A DNA stretch of 64,000 nt from Thraustochytrium sp. TN22 (Eukaryota > Sar > Bigyra > Thraustochytrida > Thraustochytriidae). Within the stretch, counting starts at the first letter, position 1; the number at the start of each line of letters is the position of its first letter. Below are positions 1-8,501 of this stretch, one piece after another. The translations under genes were made by a program, and so were the position numbers. Below the pieces are notes generated by a model. It worked only from the letters and a program-made list of their open reading frames with translations, was not told where the DNA came from and searched no databases. Location: NCBI GenBank assembly GCA_013306675.1, contig JABLUY010000075.1, forward strand, positions 1 to 64,000, written 5' to 3'.

Positions 1-1
1 C

Positions 2-712
2 TGCCAGCACCCAGACTGCGACAAGAGCGCCCAGAGCGGCGGTCTTCCTTTCTGCGTCGCGCACGGAGGTGGTCGGCGCTGCCAGCACCCAGACTGCGAC
101 AAGAGCGAACAGAGCGGCGGTCTTCCTTTCTGCAAGGCGCACGGTGGTGGTCGGCGCTGCCAGCACTCAGACTGCGACAAGAGCGCCGAGAGCGGCGGTC
201 TTCCTTTCTGCGTCGCGCACGGCGGTGGTCGGCGCTGTCAGCACCCGGACTGCGACAAGAGCGCCCTGGGCGGCGGTCTTCCATTCTGCATCGCGCACGG
301 AGGCGGTCGGCGCTGTCAGCATCCAGACTGTGAGAAAGGCGCCAGGAGCAGTCTTCCGTTCTGCGTCGCGCACGGAGGTGGTCGGCGCTGTCAGCACCTA
401 GATTGCAACAAAAGCAGCCGAAGCGGGGGTCTTCCTTTCTGCATCGCGCACGGAGGTGGTCGGCGCTGTTAGCACTCAGACTGCGACAAGGGCGCCCTGG
501 ACGGCGGTCTTCCATTCTGCTGGGCGCATGGGGGTGGCAAGCGCTGTCAGGAACTCGACTGTCACCGCAGTACCACTGCTGGACGTTTGTTCTTTAGCTC
601 AACCACGCTTGCGAGGTTCGCCGACAAAGTATTCGACATGCTGCAAATTCCAAGCAATGGAACCAAAGCTTGCGGCTCAGTCTGGTTAACAAACAGCCAT
701 GGAGTAGCTTAA
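2..712 (+). pseudogene. 3' part of a WRKY19-like Cys/His/Gly repeat protein gene, interrupted by an in-frame TAG
   Basis: Frame 2 is open from the window edge and encodes about six tandem 25-26 residue units of the form GGLPFCxAHGGGRRCQHxDC, from a 75-78 bp DNA repeat. Repeats of this Cys/His/Gly type are known from stramenopile proteins often labelled WRKY transcription factor 19-like; they probably bind metal, but their role is not settled. At 470-472 a TAG stands where every other unit has CAG. The same frame then continues with one more good unit (FCWAHGGGKRCQELDC) and stays open to TAA at 710-712. The reading is therefore either a recently broken gene or a shortened one. The 5' part lies outside the window. 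Other frames over this stretch are open only because the repeat length is a multiple of three. Confidence 0.62.
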
Positions 713-2134
713 ACGCAGCGTCTGCGTCAGTGGCTCGCGTGCCGCCGCGCTAGTCAATTGTGATCCCTTGGATCCTTCTTGCCGAGTCGTTCGAAACTAC
801 CTGCTCGCCATATACATTCTTACATTGCACGATGCACGCGGCTTATAGCCTCCTGCAGTCACGGCAGCTCGTGGCAACTCGTGTTTTTGTGAGCGGCGAC
901 CTGTGCGATCGCGGAGGTGGCTCCTTGTTCGGTGCGTTGCTTGCAACTTTGAAAACGCGCTTGGCGCGTGCTTCGTTGCCGAGCCGCTTTGGACTCACAC
1001 ACCTCAGAGTCGGGCTCTGTCCGATGGGTCCGCTTGTGGCAGAAGCAGACACTGCAGTCATCAACTAGCTGCAGTGCAAGGGCCCCTGGCAAGAGCTCGT
1101 CAAGAAGAGTCGGCGTCTGTCTCGAAGTGCATGCACCTACCCGGTGGTGACTGTGTGAAGGTGCCCAGCGTCGGCAGAGGCGCCTCCGGCAGCGCTTACC
1201 TCACTCTCAGGCAAGCCCCTTGAGATCCAACAAAGGCAGGGAACTTACGCTTCGTCTTCTCCATTTCACTTGCCAAGCCAGCTATCCGTCGGCTTGCTTC
1301 TCCAACGCTACTCTTACACATGGCCATCTTTTGGCCCTCCCTCGAACTTGAAAGTTTCCTTTTCCCTTGTTCGCTTCGACTGGCCCGCCGGCTCGGACGG
1401 CATCAAAACTTAGTCGGCGCTCCCTCGCTCGCACCCGCCGCTGGCGGCCCAGGGCGTGCGATGCAGTGCAGGCGTCTGGCAGCTGCTGCTACGTGGCAGC
1501 GGGCCGCCAGCACTGGAAATTTGCGCCATCACGTCATTTCGGCGCGGCCCGTGGCCCCGTAGCGGCGTGGCGGCGTGGCGGCGTGGCCGCCCGCCCTGCC
1601 ACTGCTGCGACTTGCGCTGGTGGCTGTGACTGGTGAGGCCTGGCTGGCTGCACTGCACTTTAGTCTGAGCACCGGCAGCTAGCTAGCTAGCTAGGCCTTA
1701 AGCTAGCTAGAGAGAATGACTCCCGCCCGGCGGGAAGGTCATGACCGGGCTCGGTGCACAGTGGCGGTGATCGGCGGCGCAGGGGTCCAAGTAACAGTCG
1801 CCAGTCCAGAGAGAGGACTCACGACTCTGCGCGTTGGCGCAGGTTCTGCCAGTGCTTGCTCGGCTGTCTGTGCTGGCTAGCTAGCCGCGGCCGCCGGCCT
1901 GCCGGTCACCTGGTGGCGGCTACTACACAGCGGCGGGCAGTTGGCAGGCCAGTTCGCTGGGGAAGTGGGGAGGGCCGGCCTTCGCGCACTTGGTTGTGAG
2001 GGTTGCCGGCTTGCTCGCCCCCCCCCTGCTTCCGTGCTTGCTTCCTTGGCCAGGCACGGCGGGTGCGACCGCGCGTGCGCGGCGGGCAGCGACTCTGCAA
2101 AGCACGAGCGCTGCGCGGCGCTGCGCGGCGCAGG
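713..2134. other. Intergenic stretch upstream of the sulfotransferase gene
   Basis: No frame here looks like a conserved protein. It contains an AGCT/CTAG tetranucleotide run around 1678-1710, a motif that recurs between genes in this window, and GC-rich sequence just before the ATG at 2135. Short open frames on both strands look like composition effects. Confidence 0.6.
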
Positions 2135-3529
2135 ATGGCTGCGGGCGAGCGGCGGCGACGGCAGCGGCCACTCGCGCGGCTGACCCTGGTCGGCCTCGTG
2201 GCCTGCGTCTTTGTGGCGCTGCCGCTCGCGCTCAGACAGGCCGCGCCGGGAGCACCGGGTGCTGCTGCTCTTGATCGACTCCGTGGCGAGGTGGTGCCGG
2301 AGGAGGCGACGGCGACCTTCGTGACGACGACAAGCACGACCGCAGAGACTAGGACGACAGCTGCGCTGCCGGCGCCGTCAGACGCCCGGCACAAGGGCCA
2401 GTCTGGGTCAAGATGGGCGCTGTTCGAGCCCTTCACACAGCACATCGAGGCACAGTCCGAGGAACTGGCCTGCAAGACGTCCATCCTGGAGCTGGCCGCT
2501 GAGCTCAAGACGGAGCTGCACGATAGGGCCCTCCAGCTGCCAGTGGTGATTGGTGGCATTGGCGACTCCGGCACACGGTCCATGGTGGACTTCCTGGAGG
2601 CCTTCAAGGTCTCGTTCGGCAAGCGAACCTACTCACGTGATTCCGTGGCCTGGATGGCGTCGTACGAGCTGCCGTCGTGTCAGACGCCGGGCGTCATGGA
2701 GTCCAAGGATGCCTCTGGCATCTACACTCTCATGCTCCAGGAGCACAGCGCCTTTGGCGTGCACTACGACGAGCGGTCCATCCATGCCAAGCACCGATGG
2801 TTCTCGGGCATCCAGCTGCTGCTGCGCATCTTGGTGGAGCAGCTGCGCTTTAGCGAGGCGGACCCAGACGCAGCCTTTGTGGCGGTCAAGCAGCCACGCT
2901 CGACGCTCTTCCTGCCCATGCTCAAGGCGCTTTTTGGCACACAGTTGCGGTACATCCACGTACTACGCGACCCGCGCGACCTGGCCGGCGGCACCTTTGT
3001 CAAGTTCTTCCAGGACATTTGCGCACTATTTTACGAGACGGAGCTCGATCTCTCGCAGTGCAAGGGCGGCCCGCGGAACCGCCTCGAGTTCGACGCGCGA
3101 TACAACTTCGAGGCGGTGCAGTGGCTCGTAGAGAACCTTTCGAGCGAGCAGTTCCTCGTCGTGCGCATCGAGGACCTTGTGGACGAGGGCAACGTAATCT
3201 GCGCGGAGCGCATCCTTGACTTTTTGCACCAGGACCACCCGGACTGGGTCACGCCGCGTGCGACGCTCGAGGCGCAGGCCGCCGTCTTTGCGGAGCACAG
3301 CGGCTCCTTTGCCGGCCGTAAGTTCGCCTCTGCAGAGCGCGAGGCTATGAACAAGGGCGTACTCAAGCGGGCCAAGGTCCGCTACTCCATTCGCCAGCTC
3401 GGCTACAACGTTCCGTCTGAGAACGACCTCTCAGCCCTCTGGCCTACGGACGGCTCCTGTGGGCAGGATATCCCAATCACACCTCTATGCTTACTCGTAT
3501 CCGCCTACCACGCGGGGGTCCCTCGGTGA
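2135..3529 (+). CDS. Membrane-anchored sulfotransferase, 3' end replaced by a mobile-element insertion
   Basis: The predicted product is a PAPS-dependent sulfotransferase of the Golgi type, expected to sulfate a secreted or surface glycan or protein; the substrate is unknown. The ATG at 2135 is chosen because it is followed by a basic segment and a single hydrophobic helix (LTLVGLVACVFVALPLAL, residues about 16-33), a type II signal anchor. The 5'-phosphosulfate loop is seen as IGGIGDSGTRS (about residues 138-148) and the 3'-phosphate segment as VLRDPRDLAGG (about 274-284). The frame runs into the mobile array at 3468, so its last 20 or so residues are element-encoded, ending at 3529. The displaced original end is at 8154-8220. 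The catalytic core is upstream of the insertion, so the protein may still fold; whether it is functional is unknown. Confidence 0.75.
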   Translation: MAAGERRRRQRPLARLTLVGLVACVFVALPLALRQAAPGAPGAAALDRLRGEVVPEEATATFVTTTSTTAETRTTAALPAPSDARHKGQSGSRWALFEPFTQHIEAQSEELACKTSILELAAELKTELHDRALQLPVVIGGIGDSGTRSMVDFLEAFKVSFGKRTYSRDSVAWMASYELPSCQTPGVMESKDASGIYTLMLQEHSAFGVHYDERSIHAKHRWFSGIQLLLRILVEQLRFSEADPDAAFVAVKQPRSTLFLPMLKALFGTQLRYIHVLRDPRDLAGGTFVKFFQDICALFYETELDLSQCKGGPRNRLEFDARYNFEAVQWLVENLSSEQFLVVRIEDLVDEGNVICAERILDFLHQDHPDWVTPRATLEAQAAVFAEHSGSFAGRKFASAEREAMNKGVLKRAKVRYSIRQLGYNVPSENDLSALWPTDGSCGQDIPITPLCLLVSAYHAGVPR

Positions 3530-4138
3530 CGCCCGGCACAGGGGGCACTAAAGCGTATTAAGAGGGTACTTTACTCCCGATTTGCTCCAAAAAAGTGGCC
3601 TAGAGTCTGGCGAAGTTAGTTCCGCATTCGATCAAAAACGCAGCGATGGGGCCGAGCTTGAAGAGGCCCACTCGAAGCGACCCAAGGCTCCTGCCCCCTA
3701 TTCATTTTGGCCGAAGGCGTGGTGGTTAGGATGAGATGAGCTCGGCAGTTCGCCCAGAGCGGCTTTGGGGGGAGCTCGCGCGCGACTTCGTCGCGGAGCG
3801 CGCTGGAGCCGCAGGCGCTGCGGCGCGCGGCTGCAGGCGGCCCTGGCGGGTGCCTTGTGCCTGCTCTCAGCTCGCACGCCCCTGCCGCAGCGCTTGGACG
3901 TGGAGTCGGGCCCGCACTGCGACATCATGGCATCGGCGAGGCCTAACCACCGCGTGGAGGACGACAGCGACAGCGACAGCGACAGCGAGTTCGTGCCCCT
4001 GGACAAGCGGGACACAGGGGACGAAGACGCAGAAGGAGAGGAGCTTGGCGACGAGGAGGCTCGTGCTGAGGCCGCTGCGCAGCAAGACTTCGAAGACATA
4101 CTTGCGTTGGTCGACGAACCGACGCGTGGTGCGAGTGC

Positions 4139-4570
4139 ATGTTCGAGGTCGGCCTCATTCAGCACAAGACCGTTCCGGGGCTCGCAGTCTCGCCGGATGG
4201 AGTCGCTCGCGTCCGGCTTCCAGGCGCGGAGTGCGACGCATCGTCAGTACTATGCAGCGTCGAGATCAAGACGCGCGTCGCGCCTGGAGGCGCGGTAGAC
4301 GCACGTATCGTGAGCACCCAGATGAACACGTGGGGGACGAGACTTGGTGGAAGGCCATACCTGCCGAGCACCGCGCGCAAGTCTTGCACCAAGCTGTGGT
4401 CCTCCAAATCGATCACGTGCTCTACGTTGCTGCCAGCACGAGTTCGTGTTTGTACGCCTGCCTCGTTGAAGTGCCTCCGGACGCCCGGCTCGCCATGGAG
4501 CGCGCTCTGAAACCGTGGGCGGACAAGCTCACGACATGGGCGCACCAGAGCATCGACAGCGGGTGCGCCG
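4139..4570 (+). pseudogene. YqaJ-like PD-(D/E)XK nuclease coding segment within copy 1
   Basis: Frame 2 from 4139 reads FEVGLIQHKTVPGLAVSPDG and later SVEIKTR, which fits the G-x-SPDG ... E-x-K signature of the lambda-exonuclease/YqaJ nuclease family. Frame 1 from about 4340 reads WWKAIPAEHRAQVLHQAVVL, resembling the later helix of that fold (QVLHQ). The two parts lie in different frames in all four copies. The sequence does not show whether this reflects splicing, frameshifting or decay that predates amplification. Matching segments lie at 6435-6866, 60349-60780 and, on the minus strand, about 63216-63647. A role in DNA end processing is inference from the family. Confidence 0.5.
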
Positions 4571-4642
4571 CCCAAGCCACCTGCCATCTTCGGCGAGGAG
4601 GAGGGGGCGGTGCTGAGCTCGCACTTCCGGCTGTGGCGCGCC

Positions 4643-5602
4643 ATGCGCAAGCTTGTCGCTCTGAAGGGGCCCATGCGGCCCGTGCATGTCATCAAGTGCT
4701 TACCGCAGGAGCTATACAACGTCGCAAAGGGCGGCGTCGACGGAAGCACACAGTACGTGGAGCAGATCACCAACACGCAGTGCATGAATCTGAGCTGCGA
4801 CCAGAACATCGCGTTGCGCACGTACAAGCAGCTCGTTGTCAACGCCATCGTGGTCTACCGCTACTTACAGGCTGCGAGGAAGAGCAACCTCGAAGACAGC
4901 GACGGGCTAAAGGCCCTCCGCGACAAGGTGAACCGCTCTGAAGCGCTCAGCACTGTCTCGTTCCGCCTCACTGTCGACATGGTCCGTCACGTCTACAGGA
5001 GCAGGCAGCTCGATACGGCGCAGGTGGAGTTCAACATGCAGCCAAGCATGCCCAAGCCCACTGGGCTCACCAGGGAAGCGGCGAGGGACCTCGTGACCGC
5101 CGGTAAGCGCAAGCGAACCCCCGAGTTGCAGAAGTTCTTCAACCACGGCCAAGCCCGCGACATCCGCCTCGATGCCGCACTGCAACATGACTCAGAGGCA
5201 GCGGGAAAGGCATCCTTCAACGCCAACAACAAGAGGATTCCCGCCAAGCGGCTCTGCGTCATCTGCGGCAAGCAAACGCACCGTCGTTGCACCATCTGCG
5301 GTGTGCCTCTGCACGTGTTCATGAGAAAGAATGAACGCACAACCTGCTTTTCCAAGTGGCACACGCGCGTGCGCGTCGAGCCTCACGAAGGCTTCAAGAA
5401 GCGCAAGACAAACGTCAACGGAACACCTTCGCCCATTTGCCTCGATCATGTCGATTCGAGCAGCGCCAGTGCCTCGTCCGGTACCCCTACAGCGCAGAGC
5501 AGGAACGACCACGTAGCCCAAGCCAGCTACACCGACACCCCATCAAGCCATAGTTCAAGATCCTCTCGCAGCAGCCTCAGCACGAGTCCATCGTGCCCTT
5601 GA
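4643..5602 (+). CDS. piggyBac-type transposase C-terminal segment, copy 1
   Basis: The segment reads LYNVAKGGVDGSTQ near its start; piggyBac transposases carry their third catalytic Asp in a YN-x-x-KGGVD context, followed by a helix like NAIVVYRYL, also present here. Further on is a zinc-ribbon pattern, C-x2-C-x7-C-x2-C-x4-H ... C-x4-H (CVICGKQTHRRCTICG to CFSKWHT), typical of the piggyBac cysteine-rich domain that binds terminal repeats. A Ser-rich tail ends at TGA 5600-5602. The frame is open upstream of this ATG to about 4511 without another Met, so the true start could lie earlier or be reached by splicing. The first and second catalytic Asp regions are not present upstream. Confidence 0.65.
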   Translation: MRKLVALKGPMRPVHVIKCLPQELYNVAKGGVDGSTQYVEQITNTQCMNLSCDQNIALRTYKQLVVNAIVVYRYLQAARKSNLEDSDGLKALRDKVNRSEALSTVSFRLTVDMVRHVYRSRQLDTAQVEFNMQPSMPKPTGLTREAARDLVTAGKRKRTPELQKFFNHGQARDIRLDAALQHDSEAAGKASFNANNKRIPAKRLCVICGKQTHRRCTICGVPLHVFMRKNERTTCFSKWHTRVRVEPHEGFKKRKTNVNGTPSPICLDHVDSSSASASSGTPTAQSRNDHVAQASYTDTPSSHSSRSSRSSLSTSPSCP

Positions 5603-5767
5603 TGCAGCCCAAGTTGGCCTCAGCATCCGCACAGGCCAGTCGGAAGTGACCAACACTTTACGCTTCCATACAAACCCAGTAGTTGAAAGTTCCAAAAATG
5701 ATTAGAATCATGATAGCAACAGGTCAGTCGAGCGCAAGCAGGAGAGCCGATTTACTAGGGATAATAT

Positions 5768-8059
5768 CCCAATCACACCTCTATGCTTACTCGTATCCGC
5801 CTACCACGCGGGGGTCCCTCGGTGACGCCCGGCACAGGGGGCACTAAAGCGTATTAAGAGGGTACTTTACTCCCGATTTGCTCCAAAAAAGTGGCCTAGA
5901 GTCTGGCGAAGTTAGTTCCGCATTCGATCAAAAACGCAGCGATGGGGCCGAGCTTGAAGAGGCCCACTCGAAGCGACCCAAGGCTCCTGCCCCCTATTCA
6001 TTTTGGCCGAAGGCGTGGTGGTTAGGATGAGATGAGCTCGGCAGTTCGCCCAGAGCGGCTTTGGGGGGAGCTCGCGCGCGACTTCGTCGCGGAGCGCGCT
6101 GGAGCCGCAGGCGCTGCGGCGCGCGGCTGCAGGCGGCCCTGGCGGGTGCCTTGTGCCTGCTCTCAGCTCGCACGCCCCTGCCGCAGCGCTTGGACGTGGA
6201 GTCGGGCCCGCACTGCGACATCATGGCATCGGCGAGGCCTAACCACCGCGTGGAGGACGACAGCGACAGCGACAGCGACAGCGAGTTCGTGCCCCTGGAC
6301 AAGCGGGACACAGGGGACGAAGACGAAGAAGGAGAGGAGCTTGGCGACGAGGATGCTCGTGCTGAGGCCGCTGCGCAGCAAGACTTCGAAGACATACTTG
6401 CGTTGGTCGACGAACCGACGCGTGGTGCGAGTGCATGTTCGAGGTCGGCCTCATTCAGCACAAGACCGTTCCGGGGCTCGCAGTCTCGCCGGATGGAGTC
6501 GCTCGCGTCCGGCTTCCAGGCGCGGAGTGCGACGCATCGTCAGTACTATGCAGCGTCGAGATCAAGACGCGCGTCGCGCCTGGAGGCGCGGTAGACGCAC
6601 GTATCGTGAGCACCCAGATGAACACGTGGGGGACGAGACTTGGTGGAAGGCCATACCTGCCGAGCACCGCGCGCAAGTCTTGCACCAAGCTGTGGTCCTC
6701 CAAATCGATCACGTGCTCTACGTTGCTGCCAGCACGAGTTCGTGTTTGTACGCCTGCCTCGTTGAAGTGCCTCCGGACGCCCGGCTCGCCATGGAGCGCG
6801 CTCTGAAACCGTGGGCGGACAAGCTCACGACATGGGCGCACCAGAGCATCGACAGCGGGTGCGCCGCCCAAGCCACCTGCCATCTTCGGCGAGGAGGAGG
6901 GGGCGGTGCTGAGCTCGCACTTCCGGCTGTGGCGCGCCATGCGCAAGCTTGTCGCTCTGAAGGGGCCCATGCGGCCCGTGCATGTCATCAAGTGCTTACC
7001 GCAGGAGCTATACAACGTCGCAAAGGGCGGCGTCGACGGAAGCACACAGTACGTGGAGCAGATCACCAACACGCAGTGCATGAATCTGAGCTGCGACCAG
7101 AACATCGCGTTGCGCACGTACAAGCAGCTCGTTGTCAACGCCATCGTGGTCTACCGCTACTTACAGGCTGCGAGGAAGAGCAACCTCGAAGACAGCGACG
7201 GGCTAAAGGCCCTCCGCGACAAGGTGAACCGCTCTGAAGCGCTCAGCACTGTCTCGTTCCGCCTCACTGTCGACATGGTCCGTCACGTCTACAGGAGCAG
7301 GCAGCTCGATACGGCGCAGGTGGAGTTCAACATGCAGCCAAGCATGCCCAAGCCCACTGGGCTCACCAGGGAAGCGGCGAGGGACCTCGTGACCGCCGGT
7401 AAGCGCAAGCGAACCCCCGAGTTGCAGAAGTTCTTCAACCACGGCCAAGCCCGCGACATCCGCCTCGATGCCGCACTGCAACATGACTCAGAGGCAGCGG
7501 GAAAGGCATCCTTCAACGCCAACAACAAGAGGATTCCCGCCAAGCGGCTCTGCGTCATCTGCGGCAAGCAAACGCACCGTCGTTGCACCATCTGCGGTGT
7601 GCCTCTGCACGTGTTCATGAGAAAGAATGAACGCACAACCTGCTTTTCCAAGTGGCACACGCGCGTGCGCGTCGAGCCTCACGAAGGCTTCAAGAAGCGC
7701 AAGACAAACGTCAACGGAACACCTTCGCCCATTTGCCTCGATCATGTCGATTCGAGCAGCGCCAGTGCCTCGTCCGGTACCCCTACAGCGCAGAGCAGGA
7801 ACGACCACGTAGCCCAAGCCAGCTACACCGACACCCCATCAAGCCATAGTTCAAGATCCTCTCGCAGCAGCCTCAGCACGAGTCCATCGTGCCCTTGATG
7901 CAGCCCAAGTTGGCCTCAGCATCCGCACAGGCCAGTCGGAAGTGACCAACACTTTACGCTTCCATACAAACCCAGTAGTTGAAAGTTCCAAAAATGATTA
8001 GAATCATGATAGCAACAGGTCAGTCGAGCGCAAGCAGGAGAGCCGATTTACTAGGGATA
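5768..8059 (+). mobile_element. 2,292-bp element, copy 2
   Basis: This is a direct tandem copy, offset exactly 2,296 bp from copy 1 (2,292 plus ATAT). Ends and coding segments are as in copy 1. The 5' junction is CTAGGGATA-ATAT-CCCAATC. Confidence 0.88.
6939..7898 (+). CDS. piggyBac-type transposase C-terminal segment, copy 2
   Basis: The product is identical to that of copy 1: GGVD motif, zinc ribbon and Ser-rich tail. The nuclease-like segment precedes it at 6435-6866. Confidence 0.65.
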   Translation: MRKLVALKGPMRPVHVIKCLPQELYNVAKGGVDGSTQYVEQITNTQCMNLSCDQNIALRTYKQLVVNAIVVYRYLQAARKSNLEDSDGLKALRDKVNRSEALSTVSFRLTVDMVRHVYRSRQLDTAQVEFNMQPSMPKPTGLTREAARDLVTAGKRKRTPELQKFFNHGQARDIRLDAALQHDSEAAGKASFNANNKRIPAKRLCVICGKQTHRRCTICGVPLHVFMRKNERTTCFSKWHTRVRVEPHEGFKKRKTNVNGTPSPICLDHVDSSSASASSGTPTAQSRNDHVAQASYTDTPSSHSSRSSRSSLSTSPSCP

Positions 8060-8063
8060 ATAT

Positions 8064-8104
8064 GGCTATCCTGATTAAACTCCGTCTAGGGCGATGGGAT
8101 TGGG
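8064..8104 (-). repeat. 41-bp unit, first left copy
   Basis: The unit lies between ATAT at 8060-8063 and ATAT at 8105-8108. On the minus strand it begins CCCAATCCCATCGCC and ends AGGATAGCC. Its CCCAATC start matches the start of the 2,292-bp element. Confidence 0.9.
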
Positions 8105-8108
8105 ATAT

Positions 8109-8149
8109 GGCTATCCTGATTAAACTCCGTCTAGGGCGATGGGATTGGG
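8109..8149 (-). repeat. 41-bp unit, second left copy
   Basis: This is an identical direct repeat of the preceding unit, followed by ATAT at 8150-8153, the right boundary of the array against host sequence. Confidence 0.9.
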
Positions 8150-8153
8150 ATAT

Positions 8154-8220
8154 GCCCGTCGTTGCAGGCCGCGAGCTGTCTGAGCCGCTCGCGCTTGGGG
8201 TTCTTCAGGGTCATAGCTGA
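8154..8220 (+). pseudogene. Displaced 3' end of the sulfotransferase gene
   Basis: If the array and one ATAT are removed, the sulfotransferase frame continues in phase from 3471 into 8154 and runs to TGA at 8218-8220, adding MPVVAGRELSEPLALGVLQG and two more residues. The intact protein would have been about 467 residues. The tail carries no recognised motif, so the evidence is the shared frame and the matching ATAT, not homology. Confidence 0.6.
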
Positions 8221-8304
8221 CAGCGAGGGCGGCCTGGCGACGTGCGACCCGAGGTCCCATCACAGGGGCTCCCTGGCGTTATACCTAGAAGATATACGGT
8301 TGTG

Positions 8305-8420
8305 CATCATCATCATCGTCATCATCGTCGTCGTCGTCGTCGACGTCGTCGTCGTCGTCATCCTCCTCGTCATCGTGGTTGCTACACTCCACAAAGATCG
8401 TCGTCGTCGTCGTCGTCGTT

Positions 8421-8452
<32 letters not shown>

Positions 8453-8473
8453 AATTGTCGTAATTGTCGTCAT
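8305..8473 (+). repeat. CAT/CGT trinucleotide microsatellite
   Basis: An imperfect run of cat, cgt and tcg triplets lies between the element array and the 3' end of the FAM185A-like gene. Frames through it give only His, Arg, Ser, Val or Thr runs and are not treated as coding. Confidence 0.9.
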
Positions 8474-8501
8474 GATTATGAATCGGTAGACCGCACAGAC
8501 G

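Larger units (their letters stand above)
3472..5763 (+). mobile_element. 2,292-bp element, copy 1
   Basis: This copy begins CCCAATCACACC and ends CTAGGGATA, with ATAT on both sides. The inner end read in reverse (TATCCCTAG) resembles the CCCTAG start of piggyBac termini. It differs from copies 2 and 3 at two positions I noticed (4030 c versus a, 4058 g versus t), so amplification is recent. Coding signals, in order: an acidic Asp/Ser-rich segment (about 3940-4125, frame 3); a YqaJ-like nuclease signature (4139-4570, two frames); and a piggyBac-type C-terminal segment (4575-5602, frame 2). The piggyBac first and second catalytic Asp regions were not found, so it may be non-autonomous or use another chemistry. 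Confidence 0.85.
3468..8153. mobile_element. ATAT-delimited composite mobile array, left
   Basis: The insertion is bounded by ATAT at 3468-3471 and 8150-8153. Its outer ends are an 11-bp inverted repeat, ATATCCCAATC at 3468-3478 and GATTGGGATAT at 8143-8153. Inside are two direct copies of a 2,292-bp element (3472-5763, 5768-8059) and two 41-bp units (8064-8104, 8109-8149). Each neighbouring pair of modules is separated by exactly ATAT. Removing the array and one ATAT restores an open sulfotransferase frame, which supports a real insertion with a 4-bp target duplication. It is a DNA-transposon-like structure; no LTRs, reverse transcriptase or capsid signatures were seen. Confidence 0.85.

Noticed and set aside
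2-560. CRISPR-like array from the regular 78-bp repeat
   Set aside because: There are no unique spacers; the whole period is one conserved coding unit, and the context is eukaryotic.
3736-4941. A 401-residue Arg-rich protein spanning frame 1 of each element copy
   Set aside because: Only about 4340-4570 of that frame has family-like sequence; the rest is the off-frame reading of the acidic and piggyBac-type segments.
8305-8473. His/Arg-rich and Thr-rich peptides at the microsatellite
   Set aside because: Trinucleotide repeat artefacts on both strands next to a gene end.
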